Assembly: GCA_000432155.1 (NCBI GenBank)
Contig: FR888508.1
Span: 34,041-98,040 of the forward strand
Length of the DNA stretch: 64,000 bases
DNA from: Eubacterium sp. CAG:274
GTDB lineage: Bacteria; Bacillota; Clostridia; Lachnospirales; CAG-274
Direction: 5' to 3'
The position numbers were made by a program, and so were the translations under genes. A model generated the notes under the pieces. The model saw only the letters and a program-made list of their open reading frames with translations. It was not told the origin of the DNA and ran no database searches. Shown here piece by piece: positions 45,201 to 52,254 of this stretch (position 1 is its first letter; every line of letters starts with the position of its first letter).

Positions 45201-46648
45201 GTGTAAGCAAGTCTTACCTTTAACTTGCCATTTTCAGATACAATATAGGCTTTCTCCTTTTCAAAATAGTTACCAGCCATTGAATCTGCATCTGTTTTTT
45301 CATTAAGTATAGAAATTTTGCCTGTATATTCGCCATTTGCTACTGTAACAGCCTCTGTAGTTGTTTCAGTAGATGTTTCAGTTGTTGTCTGAGTTGTAGT
45401 TTCAGTAGTTGTTTCTGTTGTACTCTCAGTAGTTGTTTCACTTGAAGTTTCTGTTGTGTCTTCATCGCCAATTACAACTGCATTATCCCAATCAAGGTCA
45501 AGTCTGGCTACTTGGTCAAAGCCAGCCATAGCATCAACCTGTATTCTAACATAAATATAATTTTCTTTTTCAGCACTTCTATCTATTTTTACAGACTTTA
45601 TAAATTCTGACTTTGTTGTATCTCCCTGATTATACTGCAAGCCATAGTCCATATAAGTTTCTGCAACTTCTGCCTCTATTTCATTAGCACTATCGCCCCA
45701 CCAACTATAGTCCATTTTTTCTGATGCTGGATAGCTCCATAACTTAGTAAGATGACCATATAATCCGGCAAAATTTGTAGCCTTTAAATTTAATTCAACG
45801 GTTGATTTTCCATTCATTACTGTTACAACAGCATTTCCATTTAAAGCACCGTTACCCATTGATTCAACGGTTGGATTTGATACCTGTACCATTTTTACTG
45901 GCACACTATATTTAACAACCTGTTCTTCTTCAACCTTTGTAACTGTATCAGTTTTAACTACTACTCTTACAATATGTGTCATTTTGCCAAAGCTACCTGC
46001 ATTTACTACCATTTGCAAGTAACCAACTTCATCAACACTATTTAAAGTAAGCTCAACATATTTCTTGTCGCCCTCTGTCATAACCTCTAGGTCTGTAATG
46101 TCATCGCCTATTTTTTGACCAAGGCTATCAATCAAGTCTGTTGTATATTCTATTCTCAACTTAACCTTGCCATTTTCTACTGTTACTGGCACTTGTGTAC
46201 CGTTAAAGTATCTGCCAGCCATTGATTCTGTGTCAATATTTTCATTGAGGAAAGATATATCAGCTGTATATTTTCCGTCATCTAATGTATTCTCTGAATA
46301 AGAAACATAATCTGAAATAATATTATTTTCTGTAAGATTTTCTACAACTTCTTCAAATACGCTTTCTGTTGTATTTTCTGTATTGTCTTCATCAATATTG
46401 CTTTCTGTTGTTTCTTCTATGTATCCTTCATCAGTTCCACTTGTAACTTCTTCTGTTGTTTCCTCTGTTGTGGTTTCCTCTGTCTGTTCTTCAGAAACAA
46501 ATTCTTCCTCAGAAAAATCTGTATTTTCAGATTCCACCTCTGTTACATTTTCAACACCTGTGTCCACATCTGCCAAAGTGTTTAATTGAGCATTTGATAC
46601 CGCCATTGCACTAGCCAGAAAAACTGAAAGGTATCTCTTGTATTTCAT
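42293..46648 (-). CDS. NEAT-domain haem receptor with SLH anchor, 1451 residues
   Basis: Signal peptide about 1-27, then a Glu/Thr-rich spacer (30-120). NEAT-like domains lie at about 123-235 (DGKYTADISF, ESMAGRYF) and 246-395 (KYSVPVKMVQVSNPTVESMG). A TTE-rich linker (396-435) follows, then near-copies of both domains at about 438-547 and 560-708, so a two-domain block was duplicated. Next are a chitobiase-like C-terminal fold (YYTTDGSEPDE near 745), another NEAT-like domain (about 910-1060, ESMGNSAFENNRQA) and three SLH repeats at about 1265-1435. NEAT domains take haem from haemoglobin or free haem. It is the first gene of the haem-uptake transcript and has its own operator-bearing promoter. 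Confidence 0.85.
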   Translation of the reverse strand: MKYKRYLSVFLASAMAVSNAQLNTLADVDTGVENVTEVESENTDFSEEEFVSEEQTEETTTEETTEEVTSGTDEGYIEETTESNIDEDNTENTTESVFEEVVENLTENNIISDYVSYSENTLDDGKYTADISFLNENIDTESMAGRYFNGTQVPVTVENGKVKLRIEYTTDLIDSLGQKIGDDITDLEVMTEGDKKYVELTLNSVDEVGYLQMVVNAGSFGKMTHIVRVVVKTDTVTKVEEEQVVKYSVPVKMVQVSNPTVESMGNGALNGNAVVTVMNGKSTVELNLKATNFAGLYGHLTKLWSYPASEKMDYSWWGDSANEIEAEVAETYMDYGLQYNQGDTTKSEFIKSVKIDRSAEKENYIYVRIQVDAMAGFDQVARLDLDWDNAVVIGDEDTTETSSETTTESTTETTTETTTQTTTETSTETTTEAVTVANGEYTGKISILNEKTDADSMAGNYFEKEKAYIVSENGKLKVRLAYTTDLIVSLAQVIDGNSNELEVVNNGENKYVEITLNGVNDIAYVQVVVNAGKFGQMTHIVRVKVNADSFEKIENESKEVSYSVPVKMVQTANPTLESMGHSALDGNAIVTVKDGKSVVDLKFKAVTLNGLYGHLINMWSYPTADTMDYSWWGDNNYEIPAKVVEKYMDYGMEYTSGNLEQSEFPRVMRLERNAEKENHIFVRVDVDAMGVYNQAARIDFDWDNAKVIENDNTESIVSAPVINVDKTQANNSEKVSVSITSSTENAKIYYTTDGSEPDENSELYNGKFEVNASSVFGGDVIIKAIAIKDGMVNSAVNSATVTFAPQKKVVVANNEELGAKIEVVEGSVASDVTIDKLEKDSEKVESLKDIINKSVNSKIMNIDFALNENAENLLLSADVTNFDKASTKLYKVTNDNNYEVVESTIADNILNAEISTEGIYIIADLKSTNGGGSSETIEDGKYWMPIALWNANIDQESMGNSAFENNRQALVTVNNGIATVEVASNPVAVSGYTSALKSIQSSDATIKVLSKAPFTTNTKFDGKEHKFDYVSKFSFTTNYMEKEFLNVQISVPYTPMDGVMASAGGSLSARLKLNWDSMSKTDDSATLNPDSSSANGSSSSGGGSSVNTSNEDTGIKIEADEFVFDDGTTFSTDAVSSGEEYKTAESLLGNTDFRLFDIKALVGSSEVKPNGQAKVYIPIKDNDKSVVIYRINKGDKTTEPTKTELEYTISQDKKYYVVTVKEFGLFAVAESTGEVKEEEKTDTVTKEENTNTDNNKIAFNDIENHWAYDNILSAVNMGLFTGVSDTEFAPNKTATRAMFVTVLGRLAEVSTSKTGDNKFTDVKNNDYFYPYVMWAVENGVVSGLSDSKFGSSNNITREQMAVMLYNFAKSQSIELSNIYSGSNFKDAGKISSWAVESVNALVKAGILNGRDNGNFDPKGTATRAEIATMFVKFLDAYMPQNETTENTDETE

Positions 46649-46846
46649 ATTTTTATTTCCTCCTAAAAATAGTCAAAAACATACAAAAATATTATAGTTC
46701 ATTTCTTTAAACATTAAAAGTAAATTATATCCAACTTACCTTTTATGTGCTGTAGACTAAAATAGTCTTTTTAAAATTAAGTTAGTTATTGCCAACTCAT
46801 TTATAAAAATTAAAGCTTTAAAAGTATTTTTCACTATGATTTGTAC

Positions 46847-46865
46847 AGTTAGCTTTATCTAACCT
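46847..46865. promoter_or_regulatory. Operator-like dyad B in the NEAT-gene leader
   Basis: AGTTAGCTTTATCTAACCT, with the GTTAG..CTAAC arms of dyad A. On the minus strand it reads AGGTTAG-N5-GCTAACT. Confidence 0.5.
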
Positions 46866-46892
46866 AAATCAAATTTCCCCATTTACAAATTT

Positions 46893-46919
46893 AAGGAACA
46901 GCTATAATAGCCATTCCTT
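46893..46919 (-). other. Hairpin in the NEAT-gene leader
   Basis: AAGGAA and TTCCTT, with inner GCTA/TAGC and a symmetric CA/CA internal loop, lie between dyads A and B. There is no U run, so it is not a plain terminator. Confidence 0.4.
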
Positions 46920-46989
46920 AATCATTAAAAACAATATAAACTTGTATAGGGGCTTGGCTGCCCACCTTTTTCAAAACACTTAAAGCCAT

Positions 46990-47008
46990 TGTTAGCTTAT
47001 GCTAACCT
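46990..47008. promoter_or_regulatory. Operator-like dyad A at the NEAT-gene promoter
   Basis: TGTTAGCTTATGCTAACCT: perfect arms GTTAGC/GCTAAC around 4 bases, 6 bases after the -10, covering the expected transcription start. The GTTAG/CTAAC core resembles DtxR-family iron boxes. Confidence 0.6.
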
Positions 47009-47014
47009 TTCGAC

Positions 47015-47043
47015 ATTATATTGTCTTTTTCAGCCTTTGTCAA
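47015..47043 (-). promoter_or_regulatory. Promoter of the haem-uptake genes
   Basis: On the minus strand, TTGACA (47038-47043), 17 bases, TATAAT (47015-47020): a consensus promoter with about 360 bases of leader before the NEAT-SLH start codon. Confidence 0.8.
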
Positions 47044-47072
47044 CAGTTTTATTGATATTTTTATTTCAATAA

Positions 47073-47894
47073 CTACTCTTCGATTTTCTTTAATAACTTA
47101 AAATTAAATGTAATTTCTGCTATTGATTCCGGCATTTTCATTGTTGTAGCTGCTACTTTTATTTTAATTATACCAACTGACGCCTTTTCAAAATCATCTT
47201 TTTGGTACAATATTTCTTTCAAAGGAATTATCCAGTTACTTTCTTCTTTTTGCTTAGACAATACCCACGCCATATTTGTATCTAAGTAATAAAGCTCCTG
47301 TAACTTGCCCTTTAAAATTTGACTTGTTTTTGATTTATAGTATATCTCTTTAGATTTTAATACTATATACTGACAATCTTTTTCCACAACCAAAATTGCA
47401 GGATGATAAAAGCCTTTATCTCCCATAGAACGGCTTTCTCCACTACCTTGCACAACCTGAAAAGGTATTTCATACTTGCCAAATTCTATATTCATTGTCT
47501 TTTCGCTTTTACTATTTTTATTTATTTCAAAATTATATTTTCTTTCTCTAAGCTGTGTAAGTTTGTCTATAAATTCTTTGCTAAAACTACCACATATCTT
47601 CTTGTATTCATTTTCACAAAGCTCCTTTTCTATACCAAAAAAGCCATTAAATAGTGACATAAATTCAAACTTTTCCCTGTCAGTTTGATTTAAAATTTCC
47701 CAAGATTTTTCTGTAAGAATATAATTATTTTCTGACTTGTTTATATAGCCATTTTCCTCTAAATTTTTCAAGGCTATGCTGGCTGTAGACTTTTTTACAC
47801 CCAAATATTCGCATATATATTTTTGTGTAACCTTGCCACCAGCAAGCTGTTTTATAGCCAGTATATAATTTAACTGTGCCTTACTTAATTCCAT
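47073..47894 (-). CDS. DtxR-like winged-helix regulator fused to a NEAT-like domain
   Basis: 273 residues, no signal peptide or membrane segment, so cytoplasmic. Residues 1-70 are a winged helix (LNYILAIKQLAGGKVTQKYI, then LGVKKSTASIALKNLEENGY) worded like DtxR/MntR, and 75-120 resemble the DtxR dimerisation helices (FFGIEKELCENEYKKICGSF). The usual Cys/Glu/His metal ligands in that helix appear replaced by Lys/Cys/Gly. Residues 138-268 resemble the second NEAT domain of the neighbouring surface protein: KYEIPFQVVQGSGESRSMG against KYSVPVKMVQVSNPTVESMG, with the late strands IIKIKVAATTM and IAEITFNF also matching. Inferred role: haem-responsive regulator of the adjacent uptake and export genes. 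The winged helix could also be called MarR-like. Confidence 0.72.
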   Translation of the reverse strand: MELSKAQLNYILAIKQLAGGKVTQKYICEYLGVKKSTASIALKNLEENGYINKSENNYILTEKSWEILNQTDREKFEFMSLFNGFFGIEKELCENEYKKICGSFSKEFIDKLTQLRERKYNFEINKNSKSEKTMNIEFGKYEIPFQVVQGSGESRSMGDKGFYHPAILVVEKDCQYIVLKSKEIYYKSKTSQILKGKLQELYYLDTNMAWVLSKQKEESNWIIPLKEILYQKDDFEKASVGIIKIKVAATTMKMPESIAEITFNFKLLKKIEE

Positions 47895-47933
47895 ATTTTC
47901 GCCTCCAAATTATAATACAAAACATCATATTTT

Positions 47934-47962
47934 AAAATAATTACAATTTTTTCTTTTGTCAA
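47934..47962 (-). promoter_or_regulatory. Promoter of the regulator gene
   Basis: On the minus strand, TTGACA (47957-47962), 17 bases, TATTTT (47934-47939). Confidence 0.5.
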
Positions 47963-48011
47963 TAGTTTTTATTTTCAATAAGCCTTGATAAATTTTCCAA
48001 TAAAAAAACTG

Positions 48012-48040
48012 TTGACAAAATCATTTTGAGATTATATAAT
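48012..48040 (+). promoter_or_regulatory. Promoter of the ABC exporter operon
   Basis: TTGACA (48012-48017), 17 bases, TATAAT (48035-48040). With the divergent promoter it forms a long dyad. Confidence 0.8.
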
Positions 48041-48137
48041 AATCCAAAATTAATATTTCAAATTAAATTGGTTGCCCGCCTATATGATTTGTTTATTTTG
48101 TTACAGAATTTCCAAAATCATTTAGGAGGGCTTTTTT

Positions 48138-49883
48138 ATGCTTAACAAACGCCTTTTGGAACTTATTCCTAAGGTATTTACTTATACGGCACAGGCAGTA
48201 TTTTTCCAATGGCTGTCCCTACTTTGCAATATTGCATTTACTATTTCAATATGCCGTTTCATTAATTATTGTTTCTACAATAAAACATTTAACTCCCAAA
48301 TTTTAATTGAAACTTTAGGCGTAACAATAATTTCTATTTTATTGCGAGCCTTGTTTACAAAAATTAATATAAATATAACCTATCGCACATCACAACAAGC
48401 AAAAAAAATATTAAGGGAAAAAATATTTGACAAACTTTGTAAAATAGGTATTTCATATAAAAACTATGTTTCAACAGCCGAGGCCGTTCAGGTAAGTGTG
48501 GAAGGTATTGACCAGTTAGAAATTTATTTTTCGCAATATGTACCTCAACTTTTTTATTCAATAATTTCCGTAATTACACTTTTTATACTGTTTAGCATTT
48601 TTAGTATTAAAGTGGCTATTGTTTTTATTGTTTGTGTTCCAATTATCCCCCTGTCTATTGTGTTAATACAAAAGTTTGCAAAAAAACTTTTGTCAAAATA
48701 TTGGAATAGTTATACAAATTTAGGCGACACATTTCTTGAAAACATACAAGGGCTTACTACCCTTAAAATATACGGTTGTGATGAGCAAAAACATATTGAG
48801 ATGAATAGAAACGCTGAACTTTTCAGAAAAGCTACAATGAAAGTTTTAATAATGCAGCTTAATTCTATTTCTGTAATGGACTTGGTTGCCTTTGGTGGTT
48901 CAGCTATTGGCATAATTATAGGCATTTTGGAATTTAAAAATGGCAATATAGCACTATTAAATATGCTTATTATTATACTTTTATCAGCCGAATTTTTCAT
49001 ACCCCTTAGGCAACTTGGCTCATTTTTCCATATCGCTATGAATGGAGCTTCTGCTGCTGATAAAATATTAAGAATATTGGATATTGAACATATTGAAAAT
49101 GAAAATAAAAATATACTCATCGAAAATTACAATATTAATTTCAAGAATGTTTCATTTTCTTATGACGGAAACAGAACAATATTAAATAACATTAATATTG
49201 CATTACCAAATAAAGGACTTTTCACCCTTGTTGGTAAAAGTGGCTGTGGCAAATCAACTATAGCATCAATACTTACAGGTAAATTAAAAAACTATAGTGG
49301 AAGTATAAAACTGGGCAATATGGTACTTTCTAAAATTTCAGAAAATGCCCTTATGGATATAGTTACATACATACCACACAACGGCTATATTTTTAAAGGA
49401 ACTATTGAATATAATTTAAAAATGGGCAAAAGTAATGCCACAAAAAATGAAATGTTAAATGTTCTTCAGAAAGTAAATTTACTTGATTTCGTCAACAGTG
49501 AAAATGGTTTAAATACAGAAGTAACTGAACAGGGTAACAACCTTTCTGGAGGACAAAGACAACGCCTTGCCATAGCAAGAGCTTTACTTCACAATACACC
49601 AATATATATTTTTGACGAGTCCACATCAAACATAGATTTAGAAAGTGAAGAAGACATTATGACTGTAATATATGAACTTGCAAAAGAAAAAACAGTTATT
49701 ATGATTTCCCATAGACTTGCAAATGCCATTAATTCCAATAATATTTTCGTTATTAATAATGGTACTGTTGTAGAAAATGGCACACACACTAAACTTATAG
49801 AACAATCTGGCTATTATGCTGAACTTTTCAATAAACAGCAAAACCTAGAAAATTTTAATAAAGGAGGTGTTAATAATGAATAG
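48138..49883 (+). CDS. ABC exporter subunit 1 (CydD-like, TM domain plus ATPase)
   Basis: 581 residues. Six transmembrane helices (1-300), then an ATPase domain with Walker A LVGKSGCGKSTIASIL near residue 370, signature NLSGGQRQRLAIARALL, Walker B IYIFDESTSNID and H-loop VIMISHRLAN. Layout and pairing with the next gene match heterodimeric exporters of the CydDC type, which move thiols or haem-related compounds out of the cytoplasm. AGGAGG precedes the ATG. It starts a four-gene plus-strand operon divergent from the NEAT-fused regulator. Substrate is unknown; haem or porphyrin export is an inference from position. Confidence 0.85.
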   Translation: MLNKRLLELIPKVFTYTAQAVFFQWLSLLCNIAFTISICRFINYCFYNKTFNSQILIETLGVTIISILLRALFTKININITYRTSQQAKKILREKIFDKLCKIGISYKNYVSTAEAVQVSVEGIDQLEIYFSQYVPQLFYSIISVITLFILFSIFSIKVAIVFIVCVPIIPLSIVLIQKFAKKLLSKYWNSYTNLGDTFLENIQGLTTLKIYGCDEQKHIEMNRNAELFRKATMKVLIMQLNSISVMDLVAFGGSAIGIIIGILEFKNGNIALLNMLIIILLSAEFFIPLRQLGSFFHIAMNGASAADKILRILDIEHIENENKNILIENYNINFKNVSFSYDGNRTILNNINIALPNKGLFTLVGKSGCGKSTIASILTGKLKNYSGSIKLGNMVLSKISENALMDIVTYIPHNGYIFKGTIEYNLKMGKSNATKNEMLNVLQKVNLLDFVNSENGLNTEVTEQGNNLSGGQRQRLAIARALLHNTPIYIFDESTSNIDLESEEDIMTVIYELAKEKTVIMISHRLANAINSNNIFVINNGTVVENGTHTKLIEQSGYYAELFNKQQNLENFNKGGVNNE

Positions 49884-51531
49884 ACGAAGTGGATACAAAA
49901 TAATGTCAAAACTTATAACATTGATAAAACCTTTAATTCATTATATAATTTTTGCTGTTGTAATGGGTGTTTTGGGATTTTTATGTGCCATATTTATTCC
50001 CGTTTTTGGAGTTATTGGTATTCTAACGGTTTTAGGTATTAATTTTACTTTTTCAATAAAAACAATTTTTACAGTTCTTATATTATTGGCAGTTTTTAGA
50101 GGTATTTTAAGATATGGCGAACAGGCTTGCAATCACTATATTGCCTTTAGAATACTTGCTGTAATAAGAGATAAAGTTTTTACAGTTCTTCGCAAACTGT
50201 GTCCGGCTAAATTAGAGGGACAAGATAAGGGAAACCTTATTTCACTTATAACAAGTGATGTAGAACTTTTAGAGGTTTTTTATGCCCACACTATTTCCCC
50301 TATACTTATAGCATTAATGGTATCTATAATTATGGTATTATTTATTGGTAGTTTTTCTCCTATGTTAGGTATAATTGCAATATTAGCTTACTTTTTTGTA
50401 GGCGTAATTATTCCAGTAGTAAACAGTAAAAAGATTAAAAACTCTGGTTTAGCCTATAGAAATAAAGCCGGAGAATTAAACAGCCTTTTTCTTGACAGTT
50501 TAAGAGGATTACAGGAGTTATTACAGTTTTCATTTACTGAAGAAAGAAAAAGTGAAATAGCTAAAAAAACTTCTGAAAGTAAGGCGTTACACAAAAAGCT
50601 GAAAGCCGGAGAAATTTCATCAAGAAATTTTACAGAGGGGACAGTATTTGTTTTTAATATTATAATGATTATTACAGCATCAATACTGTATTTTAACAAT
50701 AAGATAAATTTTTCAGAAATGGTAATTTCCATTACAGCTCTTGTAAGCTCCTATGGTCCAGTAATCGCCCTTAGTAATTTATCTAATAACTTAGCACAAA
50801 CATTGGCTAGTGGCGACAGAGTTATTTCCCTTTTAGAAGAAGAACCTGTGGTAGCTGAAATAGAAAACGGCATTGATAAAAACTTTGATGAAATAGAATG
50901 TAAAAACTTGTCTTTTTCATATGATAGTATTAAAATATTGGATAATATTTCAATTAAAATAGAAAAAAATAAAATTACAGGTATTTTAGGCAAAAGTGGT
51001 TGTGGCAAATCCACACTTTTAAAGTTAATTATGAGATTTTGGGATAGAGATAGTGGAGAATTATTATTGTCAGACACTCCTATAGAAAATATTAATACAC
51101 GCTCATTGAGAAAAAATGAAAGCTATTGTACTCAAGAAACATATTTATTTAATGATACCATAGGAAATAACATTGCTATAGGCAAAATTGGTACTACTAA
51201 AGACGAAATTATTAAAGCTGCAAAACAGGCATCTATACACCAATTTATTTCTGAACTTCCAAAGGGTTATGACACACCTATTGGAGAGTTAGGCGATAGA
51301 CTTTCCGGAGGAGAAAAACAGCGAATAAGCATTGCCAGAGCCTTTTTGTCAAACGCTCCAGTTATGCTTTTAGATGAACCCACAAGCAACCTAGACAGCT
51401 TAAATGAAGCCATAATATTAAAAGCACTACATAATGCAAAGGACAAAACTATAATTTTAATTTCCCATAGAAAATCTACACTTGCTATTGCCGACCATAT
51501 TTATTCTATGGAAAGTGGGAGAAACAGTTAA
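49876..51531 (+). CDS. ABC exporter subunit 2 (CydC-like, TM domain plus ATPase)
   Basis: 551 residues. Six transmembrane helices followed by an ATPase with Walker A ILGKSGCGKSTLLKLIM near residue 375, signature RLSGGEKQRISIARAFL, Walker B VMLLDEPTSNLD and H-loop IILISHRKST. It overlaps the end of subunit 1 by 8 bases, and AAGGAGG inside that gene lies 8 bases before ATG 49876; an in-frame GTG at 49867 overlaps the ribosome site. The two subunits form one heterodimeric exporter. Confidence 0.85.
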   Translation: MNRRSGYKIMSKLITLIKPLIHYIIFAVVMGVLGFLCAIFIPVFGVIGILTVLGINFTFSIKTIFTVLILLAVFRGILRYGEQACNHYIAFRILAVIRDKVFTVLRKLCPAKLEGQDKGNLISLITSDVELLEVFYAHTISPILIALMVSIIMVLFIGSFSPMLGIIAILAYFFVGVIIPVVNSKKIKNSGLAYRNKAGELNSLFLDSLRGLQELLQFSFTEERKSEIAKKTSESKALHKKLKAGEISSRNFTEGTVFVFNIIMIITASILYFNNKINFSEMVISITALVSSYGPVIALSNLSNNLAQTLASGDRVISLLEEEPVVAEIENGIDKNFDEIECKNLSFSYDSIKILDNISIKIEKNKITGILGKSGCGKSTLLKLIMRFWDRDSGELLLSDTPIENINTRSLRKNESYCTQETYLFNDTIGNNIAIGKIGTTKDEIIKAAKQASIHQFISELPKGYDTPIGELGDRLSGGEKQRISIARAFLSNAPVMLLDEPTSNLDSLNEAIILKALHNAKDKTIILISHRKSTLAIADHIYSMESGRNS

Positions 51532-51836
51532 TGAATAAAATAGAAAAAGAAAAACAGATTTCAGAACTTATGATTAAGCTATATTGCAATAAAAACCACA
51601 ATACTAAAAAAACATTATGCCAACAATGTGAAACATTAAAAGACTACACTTTCAAAAGAATAGATTATTGCCCTAATAGACAGACAAAAACTTTTTGCAG
51701 TAGTTGTGAAACTCATTGTTATAAAAGGGATATGGCTGAACAAATAAGAAAAGTAATGAGATTTTCCGGTCCTAGAATGTTGCTTTACCATCCGATAACA
51801 GCAATAAAACATATTATAGCCACAATAAGGAGTTGA
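51531..51836 (+). CDS. YgbA-type (nitrous-oxide-stimulated promoter family) cysteine-rich protein
   Basis: 101 residues. Conserved cysteine pattern KLYC, LCQQCETLKDY, YCPNRQTKTFCSSCETHCY, then IRKVMRFSGPRMLLYHPITAIKH, which is diagnostic for the YgbA_NO family. In enterobacteria ygbA is linked to growth under nitrosative stress; the molecular role is unknown, but the cysteines suggest a metal or cluster. Start and previous stop overlap (TAATG), so it is coupled to the exporter. Its presence beside haem genes suggests a link between haem/thiol export and NO or redox stress. Confidence 0.88.
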   Translation: MNKIEKEKQISELMIKLYCNKNHNTKKTLCQQCETLKDYTFKRIDYCPNRQTKTFCSSCETHCYKRDMAEQIRKVMRFSGPRMLLYHPITAIKHIIATIRS

Positions 51837-51840
51837 TTTT

Positions 51841-52218
51841 TTGAAATATTTATACATAGCACTTGGATTATTATCAATGGCTGTAGGTGCAGTTGGGGTG
51901 GTACTTCCCCTTCTGCCTACAGTACCATTTCTACTTTTAGCCTCTTTCTTTTTCGCAAAAGGCAGCGATAGATTCCATAACTGGTTTAAATCTACAAAAC
52001 TTTATAAAAACCACCTTGAAAGTTTTGAGAAAAACAGAAGTATGACATTAAAAACAAAACTTTGTATTGTACTTCCAGTTTCATTTATGCTTTGTATGGC
52101 ATTTTTAATGATGCACAATTCTATTGGCAGGGCAACTATAGTAGTTCTCTTAATTGTAAAATACTATTATTTTATATTTAAAATTAAAACTATATCTCCA
52201 GTAAAGATAGAAAAATAG
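51841..52218 (+). CDS. DUF454 (YbaN-like) inner-membrane protein
   Basis: 125 residues. DUF454 signature: LGLLSMAVGAVGVVLPLLPTVPFLLLASFFFAKGSDRFHNW at the N-terminus, then THxx-like YKNHLESFEKNRSMTLKTK, with two or three hydrophobic segments. Function unknown. The start is a TTG at 51841 with AAGGAG 8 bases upstream. Last gene of the exporter operon; a terminator follows. Confidence 0.85.
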   Translation: MKYLYIALGLLSMAVGAVGVVLPLLPTVPFLLLASFFFAKGSDRFHNWFKSTKLYKNHLESFEKNRSMTLKTKLCIVLPVSFMLCMAFLMMHNSIGRATIVVLLIVKYYYFIFKIKTISPVKIEK

Positions 52219-52222
52219 TCAA

Positions 52223-52254
52223 AAGGCTATGGGATTAATTTTCTCCCATAGCTT
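52223..52254. terminator. Bidirectional terminator
   Basis: AAGGCTATGGGA pairs with TCCCATAGCTT, with T runs on both sides. The stop codon of the flavoprotein gene lies inside the hairpin. Confidence 0.8.
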
